From Streptomyces olivochromogenes (GTDB lineage Bacteria > Actinomycetota > Actinomycetes > Streptomycetales > Streptomycetaceae): a stretch of DNA of 64,000 bases. The translations under genes were made by a program, and so were the position numbers. Location: positions 124,001-188,000 of the forward strand of contig NZ_KQ948461.1 of assembly GCF_001514115.1 (NCBI RefSeq). Reading direction: 5' to 3'. The notes under the pieces are model-generated. The model saw nothing but the letters and a program-made list of their open reading frames with translations, did no database searches and was not told the DNA's origin. Within the stretch, counting starts at the first letter, position 1. Each line of letters starts with the position of its first letter. Positions 24,825 through 33,442 of the stretch are shown piece after piece.

Positions 24825-25909
24825 GCACCGGTGAGGAGCTGCGCTGCATGCTGATGCGCGGCGGGACCTCGAAGGGCGCCTACTTCCTTGCCGAGGACCT
24901 GCCGGCCGGCGCCGGCGCGCGCGACGACCTGCTGCTGCGGGTCATGGGCAGTCCCGACCCCCGGCAGATCGACGGACTCGGCGGAGCGCACCCGCTCACC
25001 AGCAAGGTCGCGGTGGTCTCCCGCTCCCAGAGCCCCGACGCGGAGGTCGACTACCTCTTCCTCCAGGTGGGAGTCGACCGGGCCGAGGTCTCCGACCGGC
25101 AGAACTGCGGCAACCTCCTTGCGGGGGTCGGCCCGTTCGCGGTCGAACGCGGTCTGGTCGCCGCCCGGGACGGGCACACCTCGGTACGGATCCGGATGGT
25201 CAACAGCGGTGACCACGCCACCGCCACCTTCCCCACGCCGGACTGGCGCGTCTCCTACGCGGGGCCGGCCGAGATCTCGGGCGTGCCAGGCACCGCCGCA
25301 CCCGTGGTGATCGAGTTCGAGCGGGGCAGCAACCCCCTGCTGCCCACCGGGCATGCCCGGGACATCGTCGCGGACACGCCGGTGACCTGCGTGGACAACG
25401 GCATGCCGACCGTGCTGATCGCCGCCTCCTCCCTGCAGGTCACCGGCTACGAGAGGCCGCGGGACCTGGAGGAGGACCTGACCCTGCACGACCGGCTCCA
25501 GCGGATCCGTCTGGAGGCGGGCCTGCTGATGGGCCTGGGTGACGTCAGCGAGACGACCGTGCCCAAGCTCAGCCTGCTGGCACCGCCCACGAACGGCGGC
25601 GCGGTCATGACCCGCACCTTCATCCCGGTCCGCTGTCACACCGCCATCGGCGTCCTGGGCGCCGCCAGTGTCGCCGCCGGGCTGCGCGTCCACGGCGGCG
25701 TCGGCCAGGACGTCGCCCGTCTGCCCGAGAACGGCGGACGGCTGCGCATCGAGCATCCCACCGGATTCCTCGACATCGAGAGCGAGATCGACGACGGCAC
25801 CCCGGGGGCCGCCCCCGTGGCCCGCCGTACCGCCGTCGTCCGCACCGCACGCAAGATCTTCGACGGTACGGTCTTCCCCCGGCCGGCCGGAGCCGCACTT
25901 CACCCTTAA
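24821..25909 (+). CDS. galD: 4-oxalomesaconate tautomerase (GalD-like, PrpF family)
   Basis: 362 residues; the start overlaps the aldolase stop by ATGA. PrpF/GalD pattern: CMLMRGGTSKGAYF at the N-terminus, DGLGGAHPLTSKVAVV, QNCGNLLAGVGPFAVE, and GHARDIV later. GalD interconverts keto and enol forms of 4-oxalomesaconate before hydration by GalB. PrpF proteins of other pathways isomerise aconitate; the gene context decides for GalD here. Confidence 0.87.
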   Translation: MSTGEELRCMLMRGGTSKGAYFLAEDLPAGAGARDDLLLRVMGSPDPRQIDGLGGAHPLTSKVAVVSRSQSPDAEVDYLFLQVGVDRAEVSDRQNCGNLLAGVGPFAVERGLVAARDGHTSVRIRMVNSGDHATATFPTPDWRVSYAGPAEISGVPGTAAPVVIEFERGSNPLLPTGHARDIVADTPVTCVDNGMPTVLIAASSLQVTGYERPRDLEEDLTLHDRLQRIRLEAGLLMGLGDVSETTVPKLSLLAPPTNGGAVMTRTFIPVRCHTAIGVLGAASVAAGLRVHGGVGQDVARLPENGGRLRIEHPTGFLDIESEIDDGTPGAAPVARRTAVVRTARKIFDGTVFPRPAGAALHP

Positions 25910-25919
25910 GGAGGCCTGT

Positions 25920-26885
25920 ATGGCCCCGCCCCTCGGCGACATCGCCCACCTCGGGCACGTCGAACTGCTCACCCCGGACCTGGACGGGAGTCTGCGGTTC
26001 TTCACCGACTACCTCGGTCTGACGGTCAACGGCCGCAGCGGCGACTCGGTCTATCTGCGGACCTGGGACGACTACGAGCACCACAGCCTCGTCCTCACCG
26101 CGCACCAGACCTCCGGTCTGCGCCGCACGGCCCTGCGCGCCTCCAGCGAGGAGGCCCTGCAGCGGAGGGTCAAGGAACTGGAGGCCGCCGGTCACCAGGG
26201 CCGCTGGACCGAGGACGAGCCGGGCCTCGGCCCGCTGTACGTCACCGCCGACCCCGACGGCCACGAAGTGGCCCTGTACTGGGAGTCCGAGTGGTACCAG
26301 GCCCCGGACGAGCTGAAGCCGGGGCTGAAGAACCAGCCCCAGGCCAAGCCCGGCCACGGTGTGGGCGTACGCCGCCTGGACCATGTGAACTACCTGGCCG
26401 CCGACGTCGCCGCCAACGCCGACTTCCACCAGCACCTCCTGGGCGCCCGGCCGACCGAGCAGATCCAGCTCGACGGCGGCCGGATCGCCGCGAAGTGGCT
26501 GACGTTCACGAACAAGTCGTACGACGTCGTCTACACCGAGGACTGGACGGGCTCGCGCGGGCGGCTGCACCACATCGCGTTCGCGACCGACACCCGCGAG
26601 GACATCCTGCGCGCCGCCGACCTCGCCCTCGACACCGGTGTGTTCATCGAGACGGGCCCGCACAAGCACGCCATCCAGCAGACGTTCTTCCTCTACGTCT
26701 ACGAGCCGGGCGGCAACCGCATCGAGCTGTGCAACCCGCTCACCCGTCTCGTACTGGCCCCCGACTGGCCCCTGATCACGTGGACCCAGGCAGAGCGGGC
26801 CAAGGGACAGGCATGGGGTCTGAAGACCATCGAGTCCTTCCACACCCATGGCACGCCGCCGCTGGACCCGGCCGCGGACCACTGA
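25920..26885 (+). CDS. Class I extradiol ring-cleavage dioxygenase (catechol 2,3-dioxygenase type)
   Basis: 321 residues from ATG 25920 behind AAGGAGG. Two VOC modules. The C-terminal module carries the Fe(II) ligands: His in RLDHVNYL, His in RLHHIAFA, Glu in NRIEL. The PROSITE-type extradiol signature is intact (KHAIQQTFFLYVYEPGGN then RIE). It cuts a catecholic ring meta to the hydroxyls. It is the last gene of the galBCD operon, 10 bases after galD, so its product should feed that branch. The exact substrate is unknown; family members act on catechol, methylcatechols and related diols. Confidence 0.87.
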   Translation: MAPPLGDIAHLGHVELLTPDLDGSLRFFTDYLGLTVNGRSGDSVYLRTWDDYEHHSLVLTAHQTSGLRRTALRASSEEALQRRVKELEAAGHQGRWTEDEPGLGPLYVTADPDGHEVALYWESEWYQAPDELKPGLKNQPQAKPGHGVGVRRLDHVNYLAADVAANADFHQHLLGARPTEQIQLDGGRIAAKWLTFTNKSYDVVYTEDWTGSRGRLHHIAFATDTREDILRAADLALDTGVFIETGPHKHAIQQTFFLYVYEPGGNRIELCNPLTRLVLAPDWPLITWTQAERAKGQAWGLKTIESFHTHGTPPLDPAADH

Positions 26886-27002
26886 GAACAAGTCAGCGAA
26901 ACAGGCAGGGCGGCACACGGCTGTGTGCCGCCCATGGCCGTTTCACCTGCTGATTCTCTCCTGCTGTAGCCTCTCGGAACCGCCGGCTGGATTGTTCCTG
27001 AG

Positions 27003-27048
27003 ATTGTTGACAAAAGCGTTGACACTTGGTGAACCGGAACCCTAGCGT
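27003..27048 (+). promoter_or_regulatory. Promoter and GntR-type operator before the MFS importer
   Basis: ATTGTTGACAAA (27003-27014) repeats the operator core seen at 22607. A second TTGACA (27019-27024) and TAGCGT (27043-27048), 18 bases apart, form a good promoter. The MFS start codon follows at 27139, leaving a leader of about 85 bases. Confidence 0.65.
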
Positions 27049-27138
27049 CATGCGCACCATCGGGTCAGGCCGCTCGAGCCGCACCGACCCGCCTCACTCA
27101 TCCCCTCCAGGGACACTTCTCCCGGACGAGAGGAAACA

Positions 27139-28473
27139 ATGATGTCTCCCTCCCCAGACCTGCGCGCCCGCGGGACCGGACTGGCCACGCTGGTGGTCGG
27201 CCTGTGCTGGCTGGTCGTGCTCTTCGACGGCCTCGACATGTTCGTCTACGGCTCCGTGCTGCCCAACATGCTCGCCGAGCACGCCCTGGGGCTCCAGCCG
27301 TCCCAGGCCGGCGACCTGGGCAGTTACGCCACCTTCGGCATGCTGATCGGCGCGCTGTCCGCGGGTACGGTCACCGACTGGATCGGCCGCAAGAAGGTGA
27401 TCATCACCTGCACCGCGGTCTTCTCGCTCGCGTCCGCCCTCTGCGCCGTCGCCCCCAGCCTCGGTGTCTTCGGACTCGGCCGGTTCATCGCGGGTCTCGG
27501 ACTCGGCGGTCTGCTCCCCACCACGATCACGATGGTCGCCGAGTACGCCCCGCGTGGCCGCCGCGCTCTGATAGTCGGCACGCTGATGACCGCCCACCAG
27601 GCCGGCGGCATCCTCGCGGGCTTCGTCGGCCTGTGGACCACCGGCGCCGGCCAGTGGCGCGTCGCCTACTGGATCTGCGTGGTCCCGCTGCTCATCGGCG
27701 TTCCGCTGATCGCCAAGTACCTCCCCGAGTCGCTGAACTTCCTGATCGCCAAGGGACGCACACGGGAGGCCCGCGAGCTCGCCGAGCGCTACGACGTCGA
27801 ACTGCCCGCGCCCGCGGCGGAGCGCCCCGTGGCCGGGGACCGCTGGAGCGCCGTGATCGCCCTGTTCCGCGGCGGCCTGTGGCGCACCACGCTGCTGTTC
27901 TGGCTGGCCTCGTTCTGCGGCCTGCTGCTCGTCTACGGCGTCAGCAACTGGCTGCCCACCATGATGCGCGGCGCGGGCTACGAGCTCGGCTCCTCGCTGT
28001 CCTTCGTCATCGTCATCAACCTCGGCGGCATCGCCGGCATGCTGATCGCCGGCCGCTTCTCCGACCACTTCGGCGGTGCGCGCGTCGCCACCGTCTGGTT
28101 CGCGGCCACCGCCCTCGGCGTCTATCTGCTCGGCATCCACATGGCGTTGCCGCTCACCTACGTCGTGGTCTTCCTGACCGGCCTGTTCCTCTTCAGTGCC
28201 CAGGCCATGATCTACGCGACGGTCGCCGGCCGCTCCAGCGACGACAACCGCGCCACCGCCGTGGGCTGGGTCTCCGGCATCGGCCGCTTCGGCGCCGTGT
28301 TCGGACCGTGGCTCGGCGGCCAACTCGTCGCGGCCAAGTCCGAGAACTGGGGCTTCACGGCGTTCGCCATCGCCGCCGTGCTCGCCACGGTCTTCGTCGC
28401 CCTCACCGGCCTGCGCGGCCCCCAGCAGACCCCGCAGCGCGACGCCGCCCAGCAGCTGACCACCACCGGCTGA
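27139..28473 (+). CDS. Aromatic acid:H+ symporter (MFS, AAHS/PcaK-like)
   Basis: 444 residues (start at either of two adjacent ATGs, 27139 or 27142; AGAGGAAA lies upstream). Twelve helices are expected. The first helix carries DGLDMFVYGSVLP, the AAHS-family D-G-x-D motif, and loop 2-3 has GTVTDWIGRKK. AAHS importers take up benzoate, 4-hydroxybenzoate, protocatechuate or gallate. It has its own promoter with a copy of the GntR operator motif and ends at a long hairpin, so it is probably co-regulated with galBCD. Confidence 0.87.
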   Translation: MMSPSPDLRARGTGLATLVVGLCWLVVLFDGLDMFVYGSVLPNMLAEHALGLQPSQAGDLGSYATFGMLIGALSAGTVTDWIGRKKVIITCTAVFSLASALCAVAPSLGVFGLGRFIAGLGLGGLLPTTITMVAEYAPRGRRALIVGTLMTAHQAGGILAGFVGLWTTGAGQWRVAYWICVVPLLIGVPLIAKYLPESLNFLIAKGRTREARELAERYDVELPAPAAERPVAGDRWSAVIALFRGGLWRTTLLFWLASFCGLLLVYGVSNWLPTMMRGAGYELGSSLSFVIVINLGGIAGMLIAGRFSDHFGGARVATVWFAATALGVYLLGIHMALPLTYVVVFLTGLFLFSAQAMIYATVAGRSSDDNRATAVGWVSGIGRFGAVFGPWLGGQLVAAKSENWGFTAFAIAAVLATVFVALTGLRGPQQTPQRDAAQQLTTTG

Positions 28474-28481
28474 CCGCGACG

Positions 28482-28526
28482 ACATGCCTGAGGCCGGGAC
28501 CTGGCGGGGCCCGGCCTCAGGCATGT
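28482..28526. terminator. Strong hairpin terminator after the MFS gene
   Basis: A 17-bp perfect stem (28482-28498 with 28510-28526, starting ACATGCCTGAGG) around an 11-base loop lies 8 bases after the MFS stop and before the stop of the convergent cupin gene. It can act in both directions. Confidence 0.9.
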
Positions 28527-28563
28527 CCGGATCGGATACGAACAGCGGCACCCATGGCCCTGT

Positions 28564-28968
28564 TCAGCCCATCTGGTCCTGTGCGGAGAGGTGTTCCACC
28601 GTCACCCCGGTCTCGGTGAACGTACGCGTGACCGTGCCCGACGTGTACACCCACAGGATGCGCAGCGGGCGGTCGCCGATGTTGCGGAACAGATGGGGGA
28701 CGGGCGACGGCACGTACGTGGTGTCGAACTGCTCCAGCTTCGTCACCTCACCGTCCACCACCACCTCCGCCTCGCCCTCGAGGATCGTCACGTGCTCGTC
28801 GCAGTTGTGCGAGTGCAACGGAGCCCCGGAGCCGACCGGATAGACACTCATGCCGCTGGTGACGCGGTTCTCCCCGGCTGCCGAGGGCGTGGTGATCAGC
28901 GGCGTCGTCACGACGGCACCACCACGGTCGAGCAGCGGCACGGACGCGACTTTGATGATCGTGGTCAT
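28564..28968 (-). CDS. Cupin-domain protein
   Basis: 134 residues from ATG 28966-28968; seven more residues are possible from 28989. Single cupin barrel: PLHSHNCDEHVTILEGEAEVVVDG (metal H-x-H...E) and PHLFRNIG. It is monocistronic and divergent from the CMD-family gene, with a 12-bp palindrome between. Cupins of this size near catabolic genes are often isomerases, dioxygenases or sensors; the role here is not known. Confidence 0.8.
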   Translation of the reverse strand: MTTIIKVASVPLLDRGGAVVTTPLITTPSAAGENRVTSGMSVYPVGSGAPLHSHNCDEHVTILEGEAEVVVDGEVTKLEQFDTTYVPSPVPHLFRNIGDRPLRILWVYTSGTVTRTFTETGVTVEHLSAQDQMG

Positions 28969-28997
28969 CCGGAGTTCCTCTCCCATCAACGCTGTTG

Positions 28998-29009
28998 CGT
29001 CGATCGACG
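28998..29009. promoter_or_regulatory. 12-bp perfect palindrome in the divergent cupin/CMD region
   Basis: CGTCGATCGACG is self-complementary and lies ~30 bases upstream of the cupin start and ~160 upstream of the CMD start. It is a candidate operator for the catabolic regulators. Confidence 0.35.
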
Positions 29010-29171
29010 TTAGGTCGCGTCCCCATGAATGGGTGCCCTCCGGCGTGCAGTTTTACCTTGCATTCCGGGAGGGGTGAGCTTCCCGAACTCGGCTGTACCT
29101 TCGGCTGGCATCGCACGGCTTCCCCGTACGTGCCGGAAACACGCCGGAAAGAGAAGGCAGGTATCGGCCCC

Positions 29172-29765
29172 ATGAGGCTCCCCGTTCTCACCGATGAGGA
29201 AATGAATCCCCGCCAGCAGGAACTGGCCGCCCGCATCGCCGGCCGTCGCGGCGCCGTCCGTGGCCCCTTCCGCGTCTGGCTGCACAGCCCGGAGATGTGC
29301 GAACGCGCCGAATCCCTCGGCGCCTTCGCCCGCTTCGACTGCGACCTCCCCAGGCATCTGCGCGAGCTGACACTGCTGATGGCCGCCCGGAACTGGGACG
29401 CGCAGTACTCCTGGAACGCGCATGTGAACCAGGCGATCGAGGCCGGCGTTCCGGAGGCCGCCGTCAAGGCCGTCGCCGAGAAGCGCGAGGCGGTCTTCGA
29501 CGACGAGGCGGACCAGGCCTTCTACCGGTTCTGCCGCGAGGTCCTCGAGAACCACTTCGTGTCCGACGAGACCTTCGCCCGCGCACTCCAGCACTTCGGC
29601 CCCAGGGGCCTGGTCGACACCATCGGCGCGCTCGGCAACTTCACCATGCTCGGCATGTGCCTGAACACCTTCCAGGTGGACCTCCAGGCCGATCGTGAGC
29701 CCCCCTTCCCCGACATCCGCGGCTACGAGCGTGTCGTCCCCGACGGGGACGGACCGCGGCCGTGA
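29172..29765 (+). CDS. Carboxymuconolactone decarboxylase (CMD/AhpD-like) family protein
   Basis: 197 residues from ATG 29172. The CMD core is visible in LPRHLRELTLLMAARNWDAQYSWNAHVNQAIEAGVPEAAVKAVAEKR. The AhpD CxxC pair is absent (position taken by AQYSWNAH), so an AhpD-type peroxidase role is unlikely. The final stop overlaps the GTG of the ABC ATPase gene, linking it to the importer operon. It might act on a lactone or decarboxylate an intermediate. Confidence 0.8.
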   Translation: MRLPVLTDEEMNPRQQELAARIAGRRGAVRGPFRVWLHSPEMCERAESLGAFARFDCDLPRHLRELTLLMAARNWDAQYSWNAHVNQAIEAGVPEAAVKAVAEKREAVFDDEADQAFYRFCREVLENHFVSDETFARALQHFGPRGLVDTIGALGNFTMLGMCLNTFQVDLQADREPPFPDIRGYERVVPDGDGPRP

Positions 29766-31258
29766 CGGCCCTGTCGGCCGTGGTGCGCGTACGGGGCGTC
29801 ACCAAGAGCTTCGGCGGGGCGGCCGCGCTCAAGGGTGTGGACCTCGATCTGTACCCCGGCGAAGTGCACGCGCTGATGGGCATGAACGGAGCCGGCAAGT
29901 CGACACTGGTGCAGATCCTCTCCGGGGCGCACCAGCCCGACGGCGGCACCATCCAGGTCAACGGGGCCACGTACTGCGGACTGACCGTGCGCAGGGCCCG
30001 ACGGCTCGGCATCGCGTCGGTTCCCCAGCGCCGCGAACTGGCGATGGGCCTGACCGTGGCCGAGAACGTCATGCTGGGCGACCTGCCCACCCGGCGGGGC
30101 ACGGTCCACTGGAAAGCCGTCGACTCCGAGGCGAGGAAGGCGCTGTCCGGCCTCGGCATCGACATCGACGTGGAGCGCACCGCGCGTTCGCTCACCGTCG
30201 CCGAACAGACCATGGTCGAGGTGGCGCGGGAGGTCCGCCGCGGCGGCCGGATCCTGATCCTCGACGAGCCGACCGCCTGCCTGAGCGCGGAGGCGGCGCA
30301 CCAGATCAGGGACCTGGTGCGCACCCTGCGCGACGAGGGCGTCGCCGTCGTCTACATCTCGCACTACATCGACGAGGTCATGGCCGTCGCCGACCGCCTC
30401 ACGGTCCTGCGGGACGGCGAGGTCGTACGCAGCACGCCGGCCGGCGACCTCGACCCGGCGGGGCTCGTGCGCAGCATGGTCGGCCGGGACGTGGTCTCCC
30501 GGCGCGTCGAACGTCCCGCCCCCAAGGACGACATCGGCCTCGCGGTGCGTGGTCTGAGCGACGGCCGGACCATCCGGGACTTCACCGTCGAGGTGCGCAA
30601 GGGCGAGATCGTCGCGGTGCTGGGACCGGCCGGGGACGCGCAGTCACACCTCTTCGACCTGCTGTCCGGCCGCCGCCGCCCCGACCTCGGCACCGTGCAC
30701 GTCGACGGCGCCCCCGTGCCCCTCGGCAGGGTCCGTGCCTCGCTCGCCAGCGGCCTGCGTTGCGTCTCCGGAGACCGCAGGGCGCTGGGCCTGGTCCCCG
30801 AACTCTCCCTGGACGAGAACCTGATGCTGGCCGACGACCGCTTCGCACGCCGCCGCGTCCACCGGCGCGGCGCGCTCACCCGCCGCGCGGCCCCGCTGCG
30901 CAGGAGCTACGGAGTGGTCTCCCTCGTGGGGAACCCGCCGGTGAGCGCGCTGTCCGGAGGCAATCAGCAGAAGGTGCTGCTGGCCAAATGGCTGCAGACC
31001 GAGCCGGTCGCCTGCTTCCTGGAAGACCCCACCAACGGCGTGGACATCGCGGCCATGGCCGACATCCACACCCTCGTCGACGACCTCGCCTCACGGGGCA
31101 CGGCCGTACTGCTCGCCTCCTCCTCCGCCGAGGAGGTCATGCGGCTGGCCGACCGCGTCGTGGTCGTCAGCGCCGGCCGCGCGGTCGCCGAACACGACAT
31201 CACCGCCATCACCCACGACGAACTCGTCGCCACCGCTCTCGGAGGTCAACCGCAGTGA
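29762..31258 (+). CDS. Sugar-type ABC importer ATPase (RbsA/MglA-like)
   Basis: 498 residues, GTG start overlapping the preceding stop. Two ABC halves: Walker A GMNGAGKST and Walker B ILILDEPTA in the first; a degenerate P-loop (GPAGDAQS), LSGGNQQKV and CFLEDPTNGVD in the second. This matches the CUT2 family, where the second site is inactive. Such importers take ribose, galactose, autoinducer-2 or other small polar ligands. In this context the ligand may be an aromatic precursor or a polyol. Confidence 0.88.
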   Translation: MTALSAVVRVRGVTKSFGGAAALKGVDLDLYPGEVHALMGMNGAGKSTLVQILSGAHQPDGGTIQVNGATYCGLTVRRARRLGIASVPQRRELAMGLTVAENVMLGDLPTRRGTVHWKAVDSEARKALSGLGIDIDVERTARSLTVAEQTMVEVAREVRRGGRILILDEPTACLSAEAAHQIRDLVRTLRDEGVAVVYISHYIDEVMAVADRLTVLRDGEVVRSTPAGDLDPAGLVRSMVGRDVVSRRVERPAPKDDIGLAVRGLSDGRTIRDFTVEVRKGEIVAVLGPAGDAQSHLFDLLSGRRRPDLGTVHVDGAPVPLGRVRASLASGLRCVSGDRRALGLVPELSLDENLMLADDRFARRRVHRRGALTRRAAPLRRSYGVVSLVGNPPVSALSGGNQQKVLLAKWLQTEPVACFLEDPTNGVDIAAMADIHTLVDDLASRGTAVLLASSSAEEVMRLADRVVVVSAGRAVAEHDITAITHDELVATALGGQPQ

Positions 31259-32268
31259 GCGTCAAGACACTTGCCGACGCGCCGGGCGTCAGCGACCCGC
31301 CCGAGGAGCCCCGGCCCCGGTCCACCTTCGGCGCCCTGCGCCGTGCGCCGCACACCGGTCTTCTCGCGGTCCTGATCGTCGTGGTGGTCGCCACCGCGCT
31401 GCGGACCGACTCCTTCGCCACCACCACGAACCTGATCAACGTGCTCCGTCAGGTGAGCGTCACCGCGGTGATCGCCGCCGGCCTCACCCTGCTGATGACC
31501 GCGGGCGGCATGGACTTCTCCATGGGCAGCAACGTCTCCGTCACCACCGCCGTCGGCGCGCAGTTGCTCTCCCACGGCCACTCCACCGCGTTCACCGTGA
31601 TCGCCTCGGTGCTGCTGGCCACGGTCATCGGGCTGGTGAACGGACTGGTGGTGACGTTCACCAACGTGGCCCCGTTCGTCGCGACCCTGGCGACGGCCAC
31701 CCTGCTCGACGGCGTCGCGCTCCTGGTGCAGGGCGGCCTCAGCGTCTCCATCGGCACCAGGATGTTCTCCCTGGGCAACGACAAGGTCCTCGGGGTGCCG
31801 TACCTGCTGATCGTGGCGGTCCTCGTGCTGCTGGCGACCGCCCTGGTCATGCGGTTCACCGTGTTCGGGCGGGACGCCTTCGCCATCGGGGGCAACGAGC
31901 ACGTCGCCCGGCTCAGCGGCATCGACGTCACCGCTCGCAAGCTCACGTTGTACGCCGTCACCGGCGCCCTCTCGGGTCTCGCGGGCGTGATGCTGCTGTC
32001 CCGGCTGGGTGCCAGCAGCCCCGGCACCGGCGGCCTCACCCTCCAACTCACCGCCGTTGCCGCCGTGGTGATCGGCGGCACCTCGCTCGCCGGCGGCCAC
32101 GGAACCGTCGTGGGCACGGCGCTCGGCGTTCTGCTGCTCGGCGTGGTGGCCAACGCCCTCAACCTCGTGCAGGTCTCCAGCTACTTCCAGCAGGTCTCCG
32201 TGGGCGGCGTACTCCTCGTCGCGGCCATCGCCAACGAGCTCCACAAGGCCCGCTCCGCGCGGCACTGA
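31255..32268 (+). CDS. CUT2-type ABC importer permease (RbsC-like)
   Basis: 337 residues from GTG 31255, overlapping the ATPase stop (GTGA). It has about ten hydrophobic helices with RbsC landmarks: LTLLMTAGGMDFSMGSNVSV, NGLVVTFTNVAPFVATLATA, AIGGNEHVARLSGID and VIGGTSLAGGHGTVVG. One permease gene is present, so the channel is expected to be a homodimer. Confidence 0.88.
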   Translation: MSVKTLADAPGVSDPPEEPRPRSTFGALRRAPHTGLLAVLIVVVVATALRTDSFATTTNLINVLRQVSVTAVIAAGLTLLMTAGGMDFSMGSNVSVTTAVGAQLLSHGHSTAFTVIASVLLATVIGLVNGLVVTFTNVAPFVATLATATLLDGVALLVQGGLSVSIGTRMFSLGNDKVLGVPYLLIVAVLVLLATALVMRFTVFGRDAFAIGGNEHVARLSGIDVTARKLTLYAVTGALSGLAGVMLLSRLGASSPGTGGLTLQLTAVAAVVIGGTSLAGGHGTVVGTALGVLLLGVVANALNLVQVSSYFQQVSVGGVLLVAAIANELHKARSARH

Positions 32269-32313
32269 CCCCCTCGTCTTCTCTCCACCGCCCGTCATGA
32301 AAGGCGTACGACC

Positions 32314-33261
32314 ATGAGACTCTCCGCCCGCTCCCGCCGAGCGATGCTCGCCGCCGTCGCCGGTACCACCCTGGTGCTGAGCGGCTGCGGCAAGGACACC
32401 GGCAGTGGGTCCGGCTCCGTGTCCCTCGGGTTCGTCAACGGCGCCGACACCGAATTCCACACCTGTTTGCAAAAAGCCCTGGAACAGACGGCGAAGTCGG
32501 AAGGGGCGAAGGTCTACACGGCCAACTCCCACCAGAATTCCGGCACCGAACTGTCCAATATCGAGGACATGATCTCCCGCAATGTCAGCGCGCTCATCGT
32601 GCAGACCGTCAACGTCGACGCGCTCAAGGGCGACATAGCCAAGGCCAAGGCCTCGAACATTCCGATCTACCTGACGTCCGTCGCCACCAGCGACGTGAAC
32701 GACATCCTCGGCGCGGCGGTCGTCGACCTGGGCAAGGTCGGGGCCCTGGACGCCGGCTGGGTCGCCGAGGACGCGGGCGGCAAGGACGTACAGGTCGGTG
32801 TCATCGCGGGTGCGCCCGGGGCCGCCTCCGATCTGCTGGTGGGCGGTTTCACCAAGGCGCTGCCCGGCAACGCCAAGGTGGTCGCGAACCAGCCAGGCAT
32901 GTTCAACGCGGCCAAGGCGCAGGACGTCGCCGAGAACATGATCCAGGCCCACCCGGACCTCGCCTACGCCTTCGTCGCCAACGAGGAGATGGGCCTCGCG
33001 GCACGCAAGGCGTTCGACGCGGCCGGCGCCAAGAACGTCAAGATCGTGACCGCCAACGGCACCGACGAGGGCCTGGCCGCCGTCAAGGACGGCCGCTTCT
33101 CCGCCACCGTGGCCAACTCGGCGATGACGATCGGTCAGACCGCGGCCAAGAACGCGATCGGGCTTCTGGACAACAAGAAGGTTGACAAGATTGCCAACAT
33201 TCCTCTTCTCTTGGTCACCAAGGACAACCTGAGCAAGGCACCCCAGTACTGCCCCAAGTAA
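32314..33261 (+). CDS. Periplasmic-binding-protein-like lipoprotein of the ABC importer
   Basis: 315 residues with a lipoprotein signal (MRLSARSRRAMLAAVAGTTL, lipobox LSGC at about Cys24) and a type I binding fold: SLGFVNGADTEFHT, ISRNVSALIVQTVNVDALK, ANGTDEGLAAVKDGRFSATV. The usual sugar-stacking residues are not obvious, and the ligand cannot be named. Its gene ends the ABC operon, 45 bases after the permease. Confidence 0.88.
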   Translation: MRLSARSRRAMLAAVAGTTLVLSGCGKDTGSGSGSVSLGFVNGADTEFHTCLQKALEQTAKSEGAKVYTANSHQNSGTELSNIEDMISRNVSALIVQTVNVDALKGDIAKAKASNIPIYLTSVATSDVNDILGAAVVDLGKVGALDAGWVAEDAGGKDVQVGVIAGAPGAASDLLVGGFTKALPGNAKVVANQPGMFNAAKAQDVAENMIQAHPDLAYAFVANEEMGLAARKAFDAAGAKNVKIVTANGTDEGLAAVKDGRFSATVANSAMTIGQTAAKNAIGLLDNKKVDKIANIPLLLVTKDNLSKAPQYCPK

Positions 33262-33442
33262 CCGAACCCGCACCGCGAAGCGGCGTCTGTCGCGAAGGCG
33301 TCCTGAGCCGCCGTCCACCGCGTCGCCGGAATGTCCGACACAGCCGCCATGAGGTCATTCCGGCGCGGTACGCCCGCACACCCGTACGACCGGCACCGCC
33401 GCCGGGGCCCACCCCTGGCAGTCGTGGGCCTCCGGAGGAAAC

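Noticed and set aside
31246..33318. Open frame of ~690 codons on the minus strand opposite the ABC importer
   Set aside because: Shadow of the permease and binding-protein genes; composition is low in hydrophobic residues and rich in Gly/Arg/His, as expected for an antisense frame.
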